From positions 248,001 to 312,000 of the forward strand of contig CAUWAG010000018.1 of assembly GCA_963556695.1 (NCBI GenBank): 64,000 nucleotides of DNA, given 5' to 3'. The first letter of the stretch is position 1; the number at the start of each line of letters is the position of its first letter. Source of the DNA: Anthostomella pinea (lineage: Eukaryota > Ascomycota > Sordariomycetes > Xylariales > Xylariaceae). The notes beneath the pieces are model-generated. The model searched no databases. It saw only the letters and a list, made by a program, of their open reading frames with translations, and was not told where the DNA came from. Made by a program: the position numbers and the translations under genes. This document shows, in pieces, positions 32,553 through 44,931 of the stretch.

Positions 32553-34084
32553 TTAGGGAGGCATGTAGAGTGCAAGAAGACTCGGTAGACGTGTCCGAGA
32601 CCCTTTGTCACAAAGCTCCGAGTCACGACGGATCTGCTCGGCTATCACCTGAGGTGTTTCGTGCTCTATGAACATCTGGTAGTCCGAATCGCCAATGAGG
32701 GGTTTCCAGTGCTTGACTGGCGGCGCAGTATGATCCACCGCAGAGAGAACGTCGGGGTATTCCTTCTCCATCCACGATACCACAGCAATGAACGCGCCGA
32801 GCCACTCGACCTCAGCGTGTGGTTTCGGTAAAGCCCCGTTACTTTCCGAGTACGGCTCAAATGATGCAAGGTTTGGTTGGCCGTTTGTGATACGCCGCAA
32901 GCCGGCGGTACCTCCGTGTGCATGAATGAACCCCAGACCCTTGATGGCCAGGTGAAGGTCTGCATTCATCCCAGGAGGACACCTCTGAGAGATGATGTTT
33001 GATGGATACTTTGCAAGGACAAGCTGAAAGAGTCGCAGGCACCATTGGTACGGAACCAACATAGTATATGGATATCGGAAACGAAAATAGGGACGAGGGA
33101 TTCCCCAAGTCATGTGGGCGACTCGCCGAGGCCGCTTTATCCTGCCCGGTCTGACTATCGGTCTAGACAAGATCCCATACGCGTCGTGACGCAGAGCGTG
33201 CAGGATGTGCGCTTTATTTGGACCGGGGGACCCGGGTGCTTGCGCTACCTTGAGGTGCGTGGGAAAGCGCTCGTACAGGTCAGTCAAACACTCCAGCTCT
33301 GCAGACCACGCTGCATTTAGGCGTTGGTAAGCTCGAGTGATGTACGGGAAGAAATGTCGGGCGTCCTGTGTGCTCCAGTGATGGTTGATTAACTTGTCTA
33401 CCAATAAGTCCAATGTAGCCTTGTCAAATCAGGTCATGTCGTACGTAAGTAGCTGAGTGTACTGGGACAACTCACCTCATCCATGGTGTTTCGCAAGTAG
33501 TCTTCGTAATTATCCGATTCGAAACTTGGGCTATGGTTATGGTCCCGCAACGTGGACAAGATCTTGCCCCTCGAGCGCACAACCTCAGAGGGCATGAAGA
33601 GGCATATTGCTTGCAGCTGGGGCTTGCTGAGGCCATTGAAGATTTCCGCTGATTCGCATCCCAGGAACGACTTGAAGGATTCGAGATAGAGGTGATCAAG
33701 CTCCAAGAGGACGGAGGCACCTATATCGGCAACCCGAGATAGCTGTTGGAGTCGGCCGCTGGACTCAAGCAAGATGTCAGGGCAGGTCGACGAACACGGG
33801 TTCATGACCTCCATCCAAGGCTTGCGGGTCCACAGCCAGGAGAGGCTGTTGAGGGACTGCCAGATCCTCTCGAAAGAAGACATGCGTTTCTCGAACATGA
33901 CTCCCCATGTAAGACTATTTTGGACGGCGGATCGTAGTCTCGGATCAGCCGACGAGAAGAAGGTCAAGTCCAAGACGGAGTGCAACGTCAGGTCGGCGAG
34001 GACATGCTCGATCAGCTCGAAGGGCAAGGGCTCGAGATGGGCCGCAATGCGCACAAGTTTGCGGCTGGGCGGCGCTCGATCCAT
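32553..34084 (-). CDS. F-box-like protein, 2 exons, 491 aa
   Basis: Exon 1 (34084-33476) starts MDRAPPSRKLVRIAAHLEP and then PLPFELIEHVLADLTLHSVL plus DLTFFSSADPRLRSAV, an F-box-like helix cluster with the LP-E-(I/V)-L pattern. Exon 2 (33419-32553) encodes about 289 residues with no repeat domain I recognise (LDLLVDKLINHHW..., GIPRPYFRFRYPYTMLVPYQ, HAEVEWLGAFIAVVSWMEKE). F-box proteins recruit substrates to SCF ubiquitin ligases; the substrate here is unknown. The stop at 32553 sits only 18 bases before the acceptor of the adjoining dehydrogenase exon, inside what would be its intron, so the two could be one gene if an alternative donor (about 32600) is used. I call them separately with that caution. 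Confidence 0.68.
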
Positions 34085-37000
34085 CGTGTGCTAACGACCC
34101 GACGAGTTGTCAAAGTTCGAAAGGGTAACACTTGAGAAAGCCACATCAAAGTGAAGTCGTGTCGTCGAGCATGTATGCACAGAAATGGTTGGTTGCCTGG
34201 CCCGGGGCAGTAATAGCCCCAAGCTTGAGCTCATCCTCAGTGGAGTCACCTCCAGCTTCAATGTCAAGTTGAGTCACACCAGGTTAGGTATTGACACTGA
34301 TACCTACTAAGCCATAGATAAGCCACACCTTCACCTCAGCCACAACGAACGTAAGCACCATGGAGTGCCTATTGGCTTCAAAGTTCCTGGAAGGACTCGA
34401 TGTATCCAAATGGATTGGAAGCTGCTGGTCGCCGACGTCCCGTCAGTAGTAGGTTGGGGAGAACGGCAGACGCGTGTTGTGAATTGGTGGGTTTGGGGGC
34501 TGGGACAACGTCATCGACGACAGACGGCTCGTACTGTACTTTCGTGATAACTAATAAACATGGGAGTCGCCATGGAAGGGTTCGTCTGCCGTTGTCAGTT
34601 GAACTTGAGACATGGCATTATCAGATAGGGCTGGGATGCCCCCGATGCGGTGGTGTGGCACGGGCCCGCCGCCGATCCAGGGCTGCCCCGTCGGTGCTGT
34701 CGGTGCCGGGTAGAGCTTGGAAGTTGAGAGGATCGGACGGGTAGCCGAGTGTTTCTCGTAGCGTAGCGTAGCACGGGTCTGAGACTGGCGAGACACTGAG
34801 ACTGAGGACTGTCTTGGAGTGCCGTTTGTTCATTTGTTCATCTGGATGGAATGATCCCACTTGACACCTCCCTATTGTAGGCTGGCTAGGATAGGCGTAG
34901 CATGAATAAGTACAAGACGTACCAAGTCGCACCGGCAGGCAGGTAAATTAGGTAGACAGAAGAATCGGCATCCAATAAGCGGAACAAGGACGGGCGCTTT
35001 TAATGATGACGATGATCATCGATGAGTGGGTCAACCATCATCCATCAATCAGCTTCCAGCCGCCCAATGGCTGGCCCGAGTCGAAAGAACACGTCGTCGC
35101 GCTGCCGCCTGTCATGCCTGTCATGCGACTCATGCCTGTGCTTGCAGTGTTCGCTCTGGTGATTCGCGTCCGGGATAAACCCCCCCTTTCCCCTCTGAGG
35201 CCCGAACCCATTGGCAATGCCAGACAGGGGTCCCTAGGTCCATACATATGCGCGCTGTTCATAGTGCATGGCTAGATCCCTGCATGACAGTCTGTCGACT
35301 TGTCACCAACAGCACTGCAGCAGAGACGAACGGAGTCCGGGTGTGTCCAATAAGCAGGTCTTGCGCCTGACTAAGGCGTTTGCGATTTGGCAAACGGCGT
35401 GGAGAGCCGTCATCACTCTCGCTTGCCGGTGTTGGGTATGGTTGAGTGGCAGTAAGAGGAACGACCCAACGAGATGCCGTCCACTTCCCGAGGGACAATA
35501 CGAGGGGGTCGAGGGTGTTTAGATGTGAATGCCAAAACTGAAAGAAGTTGGACCATCGGCTTGGGTGGCTTGGGTGGCTTGCCTGAGCGGTCTGTGGCGT
35601 TCAAACGGTTCCAAACTACCGATGTTCCTGGCTCCTCGTCTAGATTCATATCTACCAACCTCTGTCATCATCATGGCAACCCATATCCATCGCCCAACGG
35701 CGCTTTCTTTTCGTTCGGCCACTTGATCGACCGGTGAATCAGCAGAAAGTTTGCTGCAGTGGCTTGTTCGCCTTGTCTCTCGGCAACCACTTGTGATTCA
35801 GCCAACTCCGATTTTTACACTGTCGTCTGACCGCTGATGTCGGTATCAGTCGGCGCCTCTTTGCATGATCTCCGAGGCTCTGCATGTCAGGTACGGTATG
35901 CAATCCCGCTGTTTGGTCGTACATTGCTTGCCTGCTTTTGACGCACCTGACATGGCGGCGGCAATGCAGCAGGCCAGGAACAGATACAGCACATCACTAC
36001 TCTGCAGCGTAACACGGGGCGCAATGCAGTGGTCGATTCATCCGTCCACCCATCCGTCCATCCATCCCATGCGCTGGTTGCCTGCTTGCTGAGTGTATCC
36101 AGCATTCCAATGAGAACCGTCTGTCCTCTTCTGATTCACTCTGGCTTCGTGGTTGGACATCCGGTCAGGTCAGTAACCCTAGTTGCCCAATGTCACCCAG
36201 TCAGAGCAGTCCTGATTCATCGCACGGCTTTCCCGTCACAGATCTCCCACTACAGGACGACTGTTTAGGATGGACAAACAGAGGCCGAGCAGGACAAGCT
36301 TATTATAGTAATCGGATGGGATGGGTCAGGCGAGGCGTGCGTGACACAGAGCATACCAGCTGTCAGCACACAATGCAGGCAAACAAACATCGATCCTACC
36401 AGCCCTACGAAGGCAATGATGTTTTGGGCTGTGCATCGATCCATGAATCATTCCTACACACCCATCCGATCCCAGCCCATCCTGTTGAAACACCTCGCAG
36501 ACAAAGGTTGGGCAACACACAGTCGACTCGGCAGCACAGCTCTGTTCAACGGGGTGTAAGTGATAAAGGCAGCTCAGCACGCATCCATCCATGCAGGTAA
36601 GTGCCTACACCAACCTACCTGAGTCGTCGCCCGACGTAAAGAGCCCAAAGAAAAGAAGCAACGTGGTGATACGGATACAAGACAGACACACCCAAGGTAT
36701 GGATGTCTCACTCCTCGCTGTTCTAGGTAGGTAGGTACTCTTTGCCCGGCCCCCTGTCGTCATTCAAATCCTTGCCGATACCCCCCCGTCAGCACTCAAC
36801 TCCTGCATCCCCTGTACCGAGGCAGGCTCAATGTACACAGTACTTACCCTGACCCCCTGTTTGAAAACGCTTATCCCTGCAGGTGGCTCGCGCTGTTCTG
36901 AGACTTGGCCCTGCCAGAGCCCGCTTAGAAGGCTAGCTGGCTACGCTGGCGTCCCTAGCAGATGCAACAGGCCCGGGCCCCCAGCTGACTAGTGGGAGTA

Positions 37001-37623
37001 TCTAGGTACCTTGCCCGCGTCTTGGACTCTTGGAGGTCAGCGCCAAGACCCGACCAACCCGCCAAGGGGCCATAGAACTGGTACCAAGCCCAGGTCACGG
37101 CCGCGGTGGATCTGCCGGCGTCCCCTTTGGCCCTTGGGCCTTCTTGTTTTTTCCCATCTCATCACCTGCATCCCATCATCATGCCGGGCGTCACGAGCTG
37201 ACTCGACGGCTAATGTTTGCAATCCAGCCTTTCTCCCTCCCCGACCACAGCCATCACGACCGCGACGACTACAGCGACGACAAACGATAACCACCATAAC
37301 CGAGATACCCATCCACCTCGTTTGGACCCTTGCCCGAGCCGAGTCTGACCCCGTGGTCCCGTCAACGAGCAGGCATTGTTTTCGTTCGCAGCATTTGCCG
37401 GTTCGCGCACCAAATCTTCACCGAGTCATTGTATCACCATTGTTCCCCATCAGACGCCAGCTGGTCTACCGTTCTGTCCTTCTGCCACTTCATGACGAAA
37501 GGCGATAGACCCGAGCCAGCGCCGGAATCAATATCCAAAATCGATCGCCCGACGCCGACTTGAGCTGGGTGTCACCGATATCGAGAACTGTTGTTGTTGT
37601 GTTGGGTGTCAGGCGCAATCATC
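34085..37623. other. Long intergenic region and RXT3 leader
   Basis: About 3.5 kb with no supported gene. It contains scattered simple sequence such as CATCCGTCCACCCATCCGTC (about 36038-36075) and several TAGGTAGGTA-like strings. The last 500 bases (from about 37130) are pyrimidine-rich and AG-poor, with a GTTGTTGTTGTGTTG string just before the RXT3 ATG, as expected of a long fungal 5' leader. Frames at 37011-37508 and 34400-34744 have no domain content. Confidence 0.5.
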
Positions 37624-40600
37624 ATGGATTCGAGACAGCCGCCGCAGATGCCCTTTGCTAGGAACAATGCCTCGTCGCCACCCTACGCCCGCTCATCTTT
37701 CCCGTCTGCGCCTCCCAATACCGCGTCGACCTCCTCACCGTATCCTCCACATCCTGCTGCCGTCGGTGGTGCAGCCTCTACAAGTCCTGCCGCAGCCGCA
37801 GCTGCAGCTGCATACAGCGAAAACCAGCGTCGAATGTCCGACGCGAACTCCTTCTACCCCCAGCAGAGACCGCCCTACGCGAACGAGCCCACGTCGCACC
37901 CTGCGCAGACACATTCGCGCCATCAGAGCTCTTCGTCTGTGAACAATGGCCCCATGCATCGCAACATGGCTCCGCCTTCACCGCCCCAACATCCAGCCCA
38001 GCAGCCTCCTCCACCGCATCCGATGGGCCACTACAGCGGGCCACATGCTTCGAGAGCTCCACCCGTGAACCTTGGGCCGCCACCCAACGCATTCCGCGAG
38101 CTGCCCGCCCTCAACTCGATAGCTCGGACAGGGAGTAGTACGAACCACAGTATGTCAATATCCTCCATGCTTGGTGGTCCTCCGTCGGCGCATCGTGAGC
38201 CGACCCCGGGGCACGCAGGCTCCTACGCACCTCCCGTTACCACCTCGGCTGTGTCGGGTCCCGCATATGCTGGCACTGTACACGCGTCCCCACGAATGCA
38301 GGCTACAAACGAGTTCAATTCCTATAACAGACGGCCACAGACACCCGACCAGGGACGACCGTTTGAAACGAGAGATCTCAGGGGTAGTGCTGCTGGGTCG
38401 CCACCCCGTGGCGCATACGGTACCCCTGAAGTAGCGAGGTACAGCACTCCACAGGCTTACCCGCCGAGAGGTCCTCCAATGCCACCGGGTGAAGACGGCA
38501 GAAGGGAGCCACCTGGACGTATGGCGGCCGCCAGTGTGCCTCCTAGGCCAAGCAGTCAACCGAGGTTGTACCACGGCATGGCCCCAAGATCCATGGATAT
38601 GGGCAGAGGTCCCACCCCTGGGGAGCCGGTCTATGGTAGGCGAGAGGATGGGCGCCCTGGACCCCCAGTCGAGTACAATCCGGAGCGGGGGCCGCCACGG
38701 AACATGCCCCCGTACGAAGAGCAGCACCGCTTCATATCCGAACGGGATATGAGGGATGCAGAGTTTCGGGAGATGGAACGGAGAGAGCGAGAGAGAATGC
38801 ATTACGAGGATCCCAGGTTTCAGGCCGAGAGAGAACGTATCGATAGAGAAAGGGAGCGCGAGGTGGAACGCGAGATGATGGAAATGCGGGAGAGGGCACG
38901 AAGAGAGAGGACGACATCCGATCCAAACCGACCCCCTGCTGGCCACCACCCAGCTGATTTCGGTCCCCAAGGTCCGCCGAGACACCCGCCTCCCTACAAC
39001 AACAGGCCGCCTGATCCTCGGGATCCAGTGGCCTGGCAGCAGCGGCCCGGCTTTGATCAGCCCCCGAGGGATGCGTACGGTCAACCTTATCCTGCCCAGC
39101 GACCAGGTGAGTTTCCCGTTACGAGCGGCGCGCCGTACGGAGCACACCCTGCCTCTGCGCATCAGCCACCGGACCGTTTTCCCACCTCAGGGCCCCCTCC
39201 CCATGTGATCCCCGCGAGCCAGGGTGGACCGCCACCTGGCCATCCCTTCGAGTCACCCGACCGGCTTAGGTTTACGCCAGTTCACCCCCAGCATCCACAT
39301 GGAGGACCCCATCGAGGTCGGCCTGGAGAAGAAGGGCCGCCTCCCCCATCGGTCGCGTATAACGGGGGTCCGGGCGCCGCCGCTTTCGAAGTTGGTCGGC
39401 CCCGACATATGGACGAAGGACCGATTCATGGTGGAGCACCGAGGGGATTACTGGGCGTGCAGGAGATCAATCGCAAAGGGCGGGTGTCTCCCCTGCCACA
39501 AGCTGTTCAGGGCGCCCAGCCACTGTTGCAGGGCCCCGCTGGTGAGCCTGGGATCAAGAGCGAATTTGGCCGTATGTTCTCCGGCATAGGAAGCGGTGTA
39601 CGCGGTATCGGTGTCTCTAGCCCAGTGCCCTCCGGCGCGCAGATCCCATTCTCCAACGCGAGCCTCGTGCGGCGCGATGATGTTGAGCCTCCGGCACCAG
39701 AGCCTGTGGTCGAGGCTCCCGTCAAGGCCCAGAGGAAACGAAGAAAACCCAAGGATGATGACGGCAAGGGTGATGACGATAGCACTGGCAGGAATACCCC
39801 GGTAGGCCGAGCCAAGCGCACCAAGACTCTCGCCCATCATCACCACCATCAGTAAGTGCTAGCCCTCATCACCCCTCAGATTGCGCCCAAGTATTTATAT
39901 GATGCTGCTAGCCACCACCATCATCACCATCATGGCTCCGAGAGAACGGCTTCACCTCTTCAAACAGGCGTTGGTCCACTCAAAAACCTCAAATCTACTA
40001 CTCCGATACCCTCTCCCATCATTGGCAAAGACTTTGCTTTTACTCACCACCATCAACCTCCTAGATCCACCGCAGCTTCATCCTCCAAGCCCGCACCCCG
40101 AGGTCCCACCATCATTCCCAAGCCGAAACAGACCATCGCGTCGCAGGCGGTTCTCGACAGCGTCGCGGACCGCCCGCGGAAGCACCTCGGTGATGTCCTG
40201 TATCAAGTGACGTTGAAACCCTCCAAGATGGAATCCTCCCAATCCAAGTTCGGCTACTCGTCCAATCCGAACCCGTTGCCGATGAAGACCATCAAAGGGA
40301 ATGAGAACTCGACCTTGACGGTTAAGGTGCCGCGCGTTCACCTCACACCATCTGCTCGCGAGGAGATCACTTCACGACGAGCCATCTGGGGTACGGATAT
40401 ATACTCGGACGATTCGGATGTCGTTGCGGCTTGTATTCACGCAGGATGGATCCGAGGTGAATGGAGCGACGACGTGGATGTAGACCTACTCGAGCTGCAG
40501 AAACCGATACCTTCGAGGCCCAAGCAACGCGTGGTACCGCCCGAGCAACACCTCGAGGTGCTCAACTCGGTCCCGGCGGCAGGCCCGGTTCATGTGCCCG

Positions 40601-41148
40601 CGGACCGGGATCTTCACGTAACCCTGCTCATTCTCCCGGCACTCGAAAAGTACTGTAGCACCACCCGCTTTGGCATACAGAGCCGCGAGTTTGGCGGCAC
40701 GTACAATGGACGGAAGGCGGTTCACGACGGCATCAGCTTTATGATTCAGAGCGTCCGCTGGGTAGACGGCGCGGCACCGCAGAGTAGGCTTCGCGGTAGA
40801 GACCGTAGGGAACGTATTAGGCAAGCCATGTCAGAGGTACATCGAAGCCAGGTCCTGGACATCGGGGAGAAAGAAGTCCTGACTAAAGTGACGCCTAGAG
40901 ACCAGGTCAAGGGCAGGGGCGTAAAAACGGAATCAGGTAATGGGGAGGGGAATAAGGAAAACCAACCCATCGATGCGCCAACTGCGAAACCGACGGGAGG
41001 TGAAGCATACAAGTCCGCCAAGGAAGAGGAGAAGGAGAAGAGCCGACAGGAGAGCTGCCCGGTCGGAAGTAGTGGCGAGAAGCCGGCCGATGGATCTGCC
41101 GAAGAAACTAGCAAGCGCGAACCTGGCGCGACGGACCGGCCTTCATAG
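37624..41148 (+). CDS. RXT3: Rxt3, subunit of the Rpd3L histone deacetylase complex, 2 exons, 1154 aa
   Basis: Exon 1 (37624-39851) starts MDSRQPPQMPFARNNASSPP and encodes a very long Pro/Ser/Gly/His-rich disordered region with poly-Ala (about residue 57) and a charged segment rich in Arg-Glu repeats (EFREMERRERERMHYEDPRF onward, a likely single alpha-helix). Exon 2 (39912-41148) holds the conserved Rxt3 domain, seen as PRVHLTPSAREEITSRRAIW, GTDIYSDDSDVVAACIHAGW and LHVTLLILPALEKYCSTTRF, then FGGTYNGRKAVHDGISFMIQ. The domain defines the fungal Rxt3 family, a component of the large Rpd3 histone deacetylase complex that represses genes in the nucleus. The intron splits a His codon within a His tract, so HHHHHQ-like coding sequence stands on both sides. 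The C-terminal 150 residues are charged and disordered. Confidence 0.93.
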
Positions 41149-41599
41149 GGGGGAGGTGGGGGTGGGTTCTTTGGTATGGAAAATGGAAAGGGTATACCAA
41201 CAGCTGCATACCTGGAGTATGGCCGTGCCGGAGCCGGAGTCGAGGCTGTTATACCTAGATGGGGAGACTGCGCTGCCATTTTGCCTTTCATTTCGCTTCG
41301 AGATACCTGGCTGTCTTGCATAGCACGGAGTTTGAGTCCATGACAGTTTTGCCTTGAAGTTCTGTACCCATGTGATATTCGCATGTATGATTCCTTGCCA
41401 ATTCTCTTGCATGTGACTCAAGGCAATGTGACAAACCGGCGCACTGCATGGAGTCTATGACCATAGACGACGCTGGTCTCCGTACGAGGGACTGTTGCCA
41501 GTTATTGAATGCATGATAGTCTACGTGGAGATCGTAACAGGGGACTGAGGAGCCTATTTATAATTGCCTGTCTGAAAGTTCGACGTGGTCTGCATTGTC
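41149..41599. other. 3' flank of RXT3
   Basis: No gene supported. The region between RXT3 and the beta-galactosidase fragment shows no further GH2 sequence that I can read. Confidence 0.4.
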
Positions 41600-42152
41600 T
41601 GTTCCAATCGCGTTTATTACCCCTGAATGCTACGTCGCCGTCACGACTCTGTTGGCCAACGAGACGGCAATCGACACATACACGACCCAGTTCGGAATCC
41701 GCTCCGTGATGTACGATGACACCAAGGGTGTGCTCATCAACGACCAGGCGGTGCGAGTCCAGGGGAGCAACAACCACCATGAGCACGGCTCCATCGGAAC
41801 TGCTTTCAACGTGCGGGCTCCTGAAAGCCAGTTGCGAGTGCTCCAGGAGATGTGTCGAACGGGCTCCAGACATCACACAAACCCCCTGAGCCGGGGTTCC
41901 TGGACCTAGCTGACAAGATAGGGTTCATGGTTATAAACGAGATTTTCGGCTGTTGGAACAGCCAGAAGACGACGGACGACTATCACCTGCTCTTCACCAA
42001 CTGGCGAGAGCCTGACCTCCGTGCGTTTGTCCGTGGCGATCGCAACCACCCCTCGGTCATCGCCTGGAGTTTCGGCAACGAGGTCGTTGAGCAGTATGGC
42101 TCATCTGCCGAGACTCAGATACTTGATGAACGTATGGAATTGGAGCAGTGTG
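41600..42152 (+). pseudogene. GH2 beta-galactosidase fragment
   Basis: Only the middle of a glycoside hydrolase family 2 enzyme is present. The first frame reads TIDTYTTQFG-like sequence (ETAIDTYTTQFGIRSVMYDD), TKGVLINDQAVRVQGSNNHH, EHGSIGTAFNVRAPESQLRV and LQEM; then the frame shifts at about 41852 and continues PPEPGFLDLADKIGFMVINE, IFGCWNSQKTTDDYHLLFTN, WREPDLRAFVRGDRNHPSVI and AWSFGNEVVEQYG. The Glu of GNEV is the acid/base residue; the nucleophile region and the whole N-terminal sugar-binding domain are absent. The conserved pieces on both sides of the shift prove a decayed copy, not a short gene. Confidence 0.88.
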
Positions 42153-42157
42153 AGTAG

Positions 42158-42822
42158 AGTTGGACATGAACGCCCTAACGAGCCTCCGCTCATCTGGCGG
42201 CCATCGCCAGGTCTGTCTGGGCCTGCCGACTTCAAACGCCCGGACCGCGGCCTTCGAAACCAAGCCTCTTGATTACTCGAAGTGTCCTTCCACACAGAAG
42301 TCTATACTTCTTCCCCGAGAAAACACCATCAAGCGACGCACCCAATGGGTGTTGACCTCTATGCACCGATTCGTACCCTGACATGCTATCGGTGCATAAC
42401 ATTCCAGGCATGCTGCTCGACTTCTCGAGGAGCCACCACTGACTAACCACGCCAGGTCTCGCAAGATAGGAGCTCTGCCTCGCGTCAATGAGGTCGGGCT
42501 GGGTCGGCTGTCGTGATCTGGATGCCCCCGGGGGGCATGCTTCAATCAAATGGCATCCCGCACCTATAAGGACGTCCATTTACGGCTGTGCTGCAGGTAA
42601 GCTGCATGCCCCAATGCTACATTGTGGCGATGCAAGAGGACTCGCATGACCCGCAGGAGGCGCATTCAGAACTGAACGGCCCCCACCGCCTTGAAGCCCC
42701 TTCTATCGGTTATAAATACAGCGACGCTACCGGCTGCATGACGGGGCTGAACGAATCTCCATGATCAGAAAGGGACTCGGTCTGTGTTCTGAGCTCCGCG
42801 ATGAATCCGCAGAACACCCCCA
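42158..42822. other. Intergenic region
   Basis: No gene supported. A TATAAATA string at 42711-42718 lies about 105 bases before the ATG of the ankyrin pseudogene and could have been its TATA element. Confidence 0.4.
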
Positions 42823-44931
42823 ATGGACCCCTTATCAAATATTGCTACCGTCATCTCACTATTTCAAGCAGTAGGGCAGCTGAAGAGTTTATGGGATGCT
42901 TACAGCGACGCAACCAAAGCGGTGGCGGAAACGATACGAGAGTGCAAAGAGACCGAGGCCCAGCTCGTCATTATCAAAGGGAGCCTGAAGGCCAGCTGGC
43001 AGATCATCAAGCAGTCTGACAGCCGCGAGGCCATCCTATTCTGTCTCGCGGCGCCGATCGAGGAGGTCACGGAGATCTTAACAGAAATCTCGCAAGAGCT
43101 GCCATAAATCAACAAGAGGAAAAGGAACAAGCTCGTGCTCTGGGAAAAGACCAAGTGGGTATGGAAGGGGAAGTTCTTCTCCTCGTCGCTAGCGAAGATA
43201 CGGCTGTAGCAGAGTAAGATCAGCAATGTCATGACGATGATAGCAGTGTAGGTTTGGATCTCTCAGAGGCCTTGGGTATTCTGATATTGATGTTTTACTA
43301 GTCAAGGAGTGAGTTTGATAAACAAGAAGGTCTCTAAGCACGACTCAATCAGCGATGAAACGTCCAAGGCAAACAAGGCCGGACAGACGCTAGGGGTACC
43401 AGAGAAGAGCGCCAGACCTCGCTCGAAATCCGACTCGAGCCTACAACCAATGAAGACCGAGAAGGATCGGGCTGACAGCCTTCGCACTGCGGTGGAGAAG
43501 AACAAGCCAGAAGAGGTCGAGGAAGCACTGAAACAAGGGGCGTCGGTCGAGAGCATCATGAACAAGCGGCAAGGTCGCCCCCTGCATGTAGCTGCCAGTA
43601 AAGGCTTTGTGGGAATCCTCGACAAACTCTTGCTTCGTGGCGCGAAGGTCAATGCGTTGAATGCAGACGGAGCAACGCCTTTGATCGCCGCGTTGGACTT
43701 CGGTCAGGTAACCACGTCCCTGATCCTGATCGGAAGCGGAGCAAAGATTTCGCCCAGGGCCAAGGGTGGTGAATCGGCTGTTCAGTTTGCTGCGAGGCGC
43801 AATCTTCTGCTGCCTCTGCAATGCCTACTCAAGTCCGGCGCTGACGCCAATGAAGCAGACGACGAGGGCTTGACACCACTCATCAAGGCTGCAGGTGGGA
43901 GGGATGCGGATGGACAAAGCCTTGAGGTCAACATGGAGATATTGCGCACCCTGCTCGATGCAGGGGCTGATCCTACGATAGGGAGCGTCGAGGCTGGGAG
44001 GACGCCCGGCAGCCGGTTGGTGGCGAGTCCCTTACACATCCTTGCTCGAGCGGACCACTCCACAGCCCTTGACCTGCTTGCGGAGAAGGCCGGTACGCTG
44101 GACGTGCATGCCGGTCTCGAGTACTACCACGTCGGAGCCACTCCGTTGTATGTGGCAGCTTTCTACGGAAAACGAAAATTTGTCAGTGTGCTGCTGAAGC
44201 GCGGCGCAAAGGTCGACGAGCGATGCCTCCCAGCAGCCGACCTGCCCAATGCACTCTGGGCAGCGTTGCATACCGGGCATTTCGACACAGCGGCCGAACT
44301 GCTCGAAAATGGAGCGGATCCGAACAGCCAAGGCAGCGAAGACGTCCGGAATGTGTACCTGCATACGGCGGCCGAAGCTGGCTCAGAGACGGCTATCAAG
44401 CTGCTGCTTGAGCACGGGGCGAATGTCGACGCAAAGGACGCCAAAGGTCAGACCCCTTTCTCACGCGCCATGTGGAAGGTACAGTACGCAGCTGCCCAGC
44501 TTCTCCTCGACAAAGGCGCCGATATGGACGCCATAGATAACCGAAAGCGAACTGCTCTCATGTATGCGGCGGCTTACGGCGAACTACGCGCCATCCACTA
44601 CCTCTGCAGTAAGGGGGCCAAACCCCAAAGAACCGACGACCGGGGCGAAAGCGCGTTTATGCTGGCAGTTGCGTTCGGCCATGCGGACTGCGCTGCCTAC
44701 CTGCTTGCTCTTGGAGCCGACGTCGAGAAGAAAGCAGTCGGTGGGTATCGTGCTCTACATAACGCGGCAGGGCAAGGAAGTTTGGCGGGCGTCTGATGGC
44801 TGATATCCCTTGGTGCTAATCGCGATGCCAGAGCCACGGAGCTCAGAGAACCTTTCAAAGCTGTTGGCACCGCTGAGAAAGTGGCGAAGACTCACGGGAA
44901 TGACGAGATCGCCGATTGCTGGCTTCAGTGA
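42823..44931 (+). pseudogene. STAND-type N-terminal domain plus ankyrin-repeat protein with three in-frame stops
   Basis: Exon 1 (42823-43247) starts MDPLSNIATVISLFQAVGQL, the helical N-terminal domain seen on fungal NLR/STAND and ankyrin proteins, and continues past a TAA (43105-43107) as INKRKRNKLVLWEKTKWVWK and past a TAG (43207-43209) as QSKISNVMTMIAV. Exon 2 (43302-44931) joins in frame as QGVSLINKKVSKHD and holds about ten ankyrin repeats (GRPLHVAASKGFVGILDKLL, GATPLYVAAFYGKRKFVSVL, GQTPFSRAMWKVQYAAAQLL, RTALMYAAAYGELRAIHYLC and so on). A third stop, TGA at 44794-44796, falls inside a repeat whose remainder WLISLGANRDARA follows in frame, ending at 44929-44931. Frame is never lost. All three stops could come from CAA, CAG and CGA by C-to-T change. 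Function, if ever, would be in heterokaryon-type or stress recognition, by family analogy. Confidence 0.8.

Noticed and set aside
37011..37563. Overlapping frames upstream of RXT3
   Set aside because: They lie in the pyrimidine-rich leader, in different frames, and lack any family signal.
38155..39162. A 335-residue minus-strand frame inside RXT3
   Set aside because: It lies opposite the Pro/Arg-rich coding region, where stop codons are rare on the other strand; no family signal.
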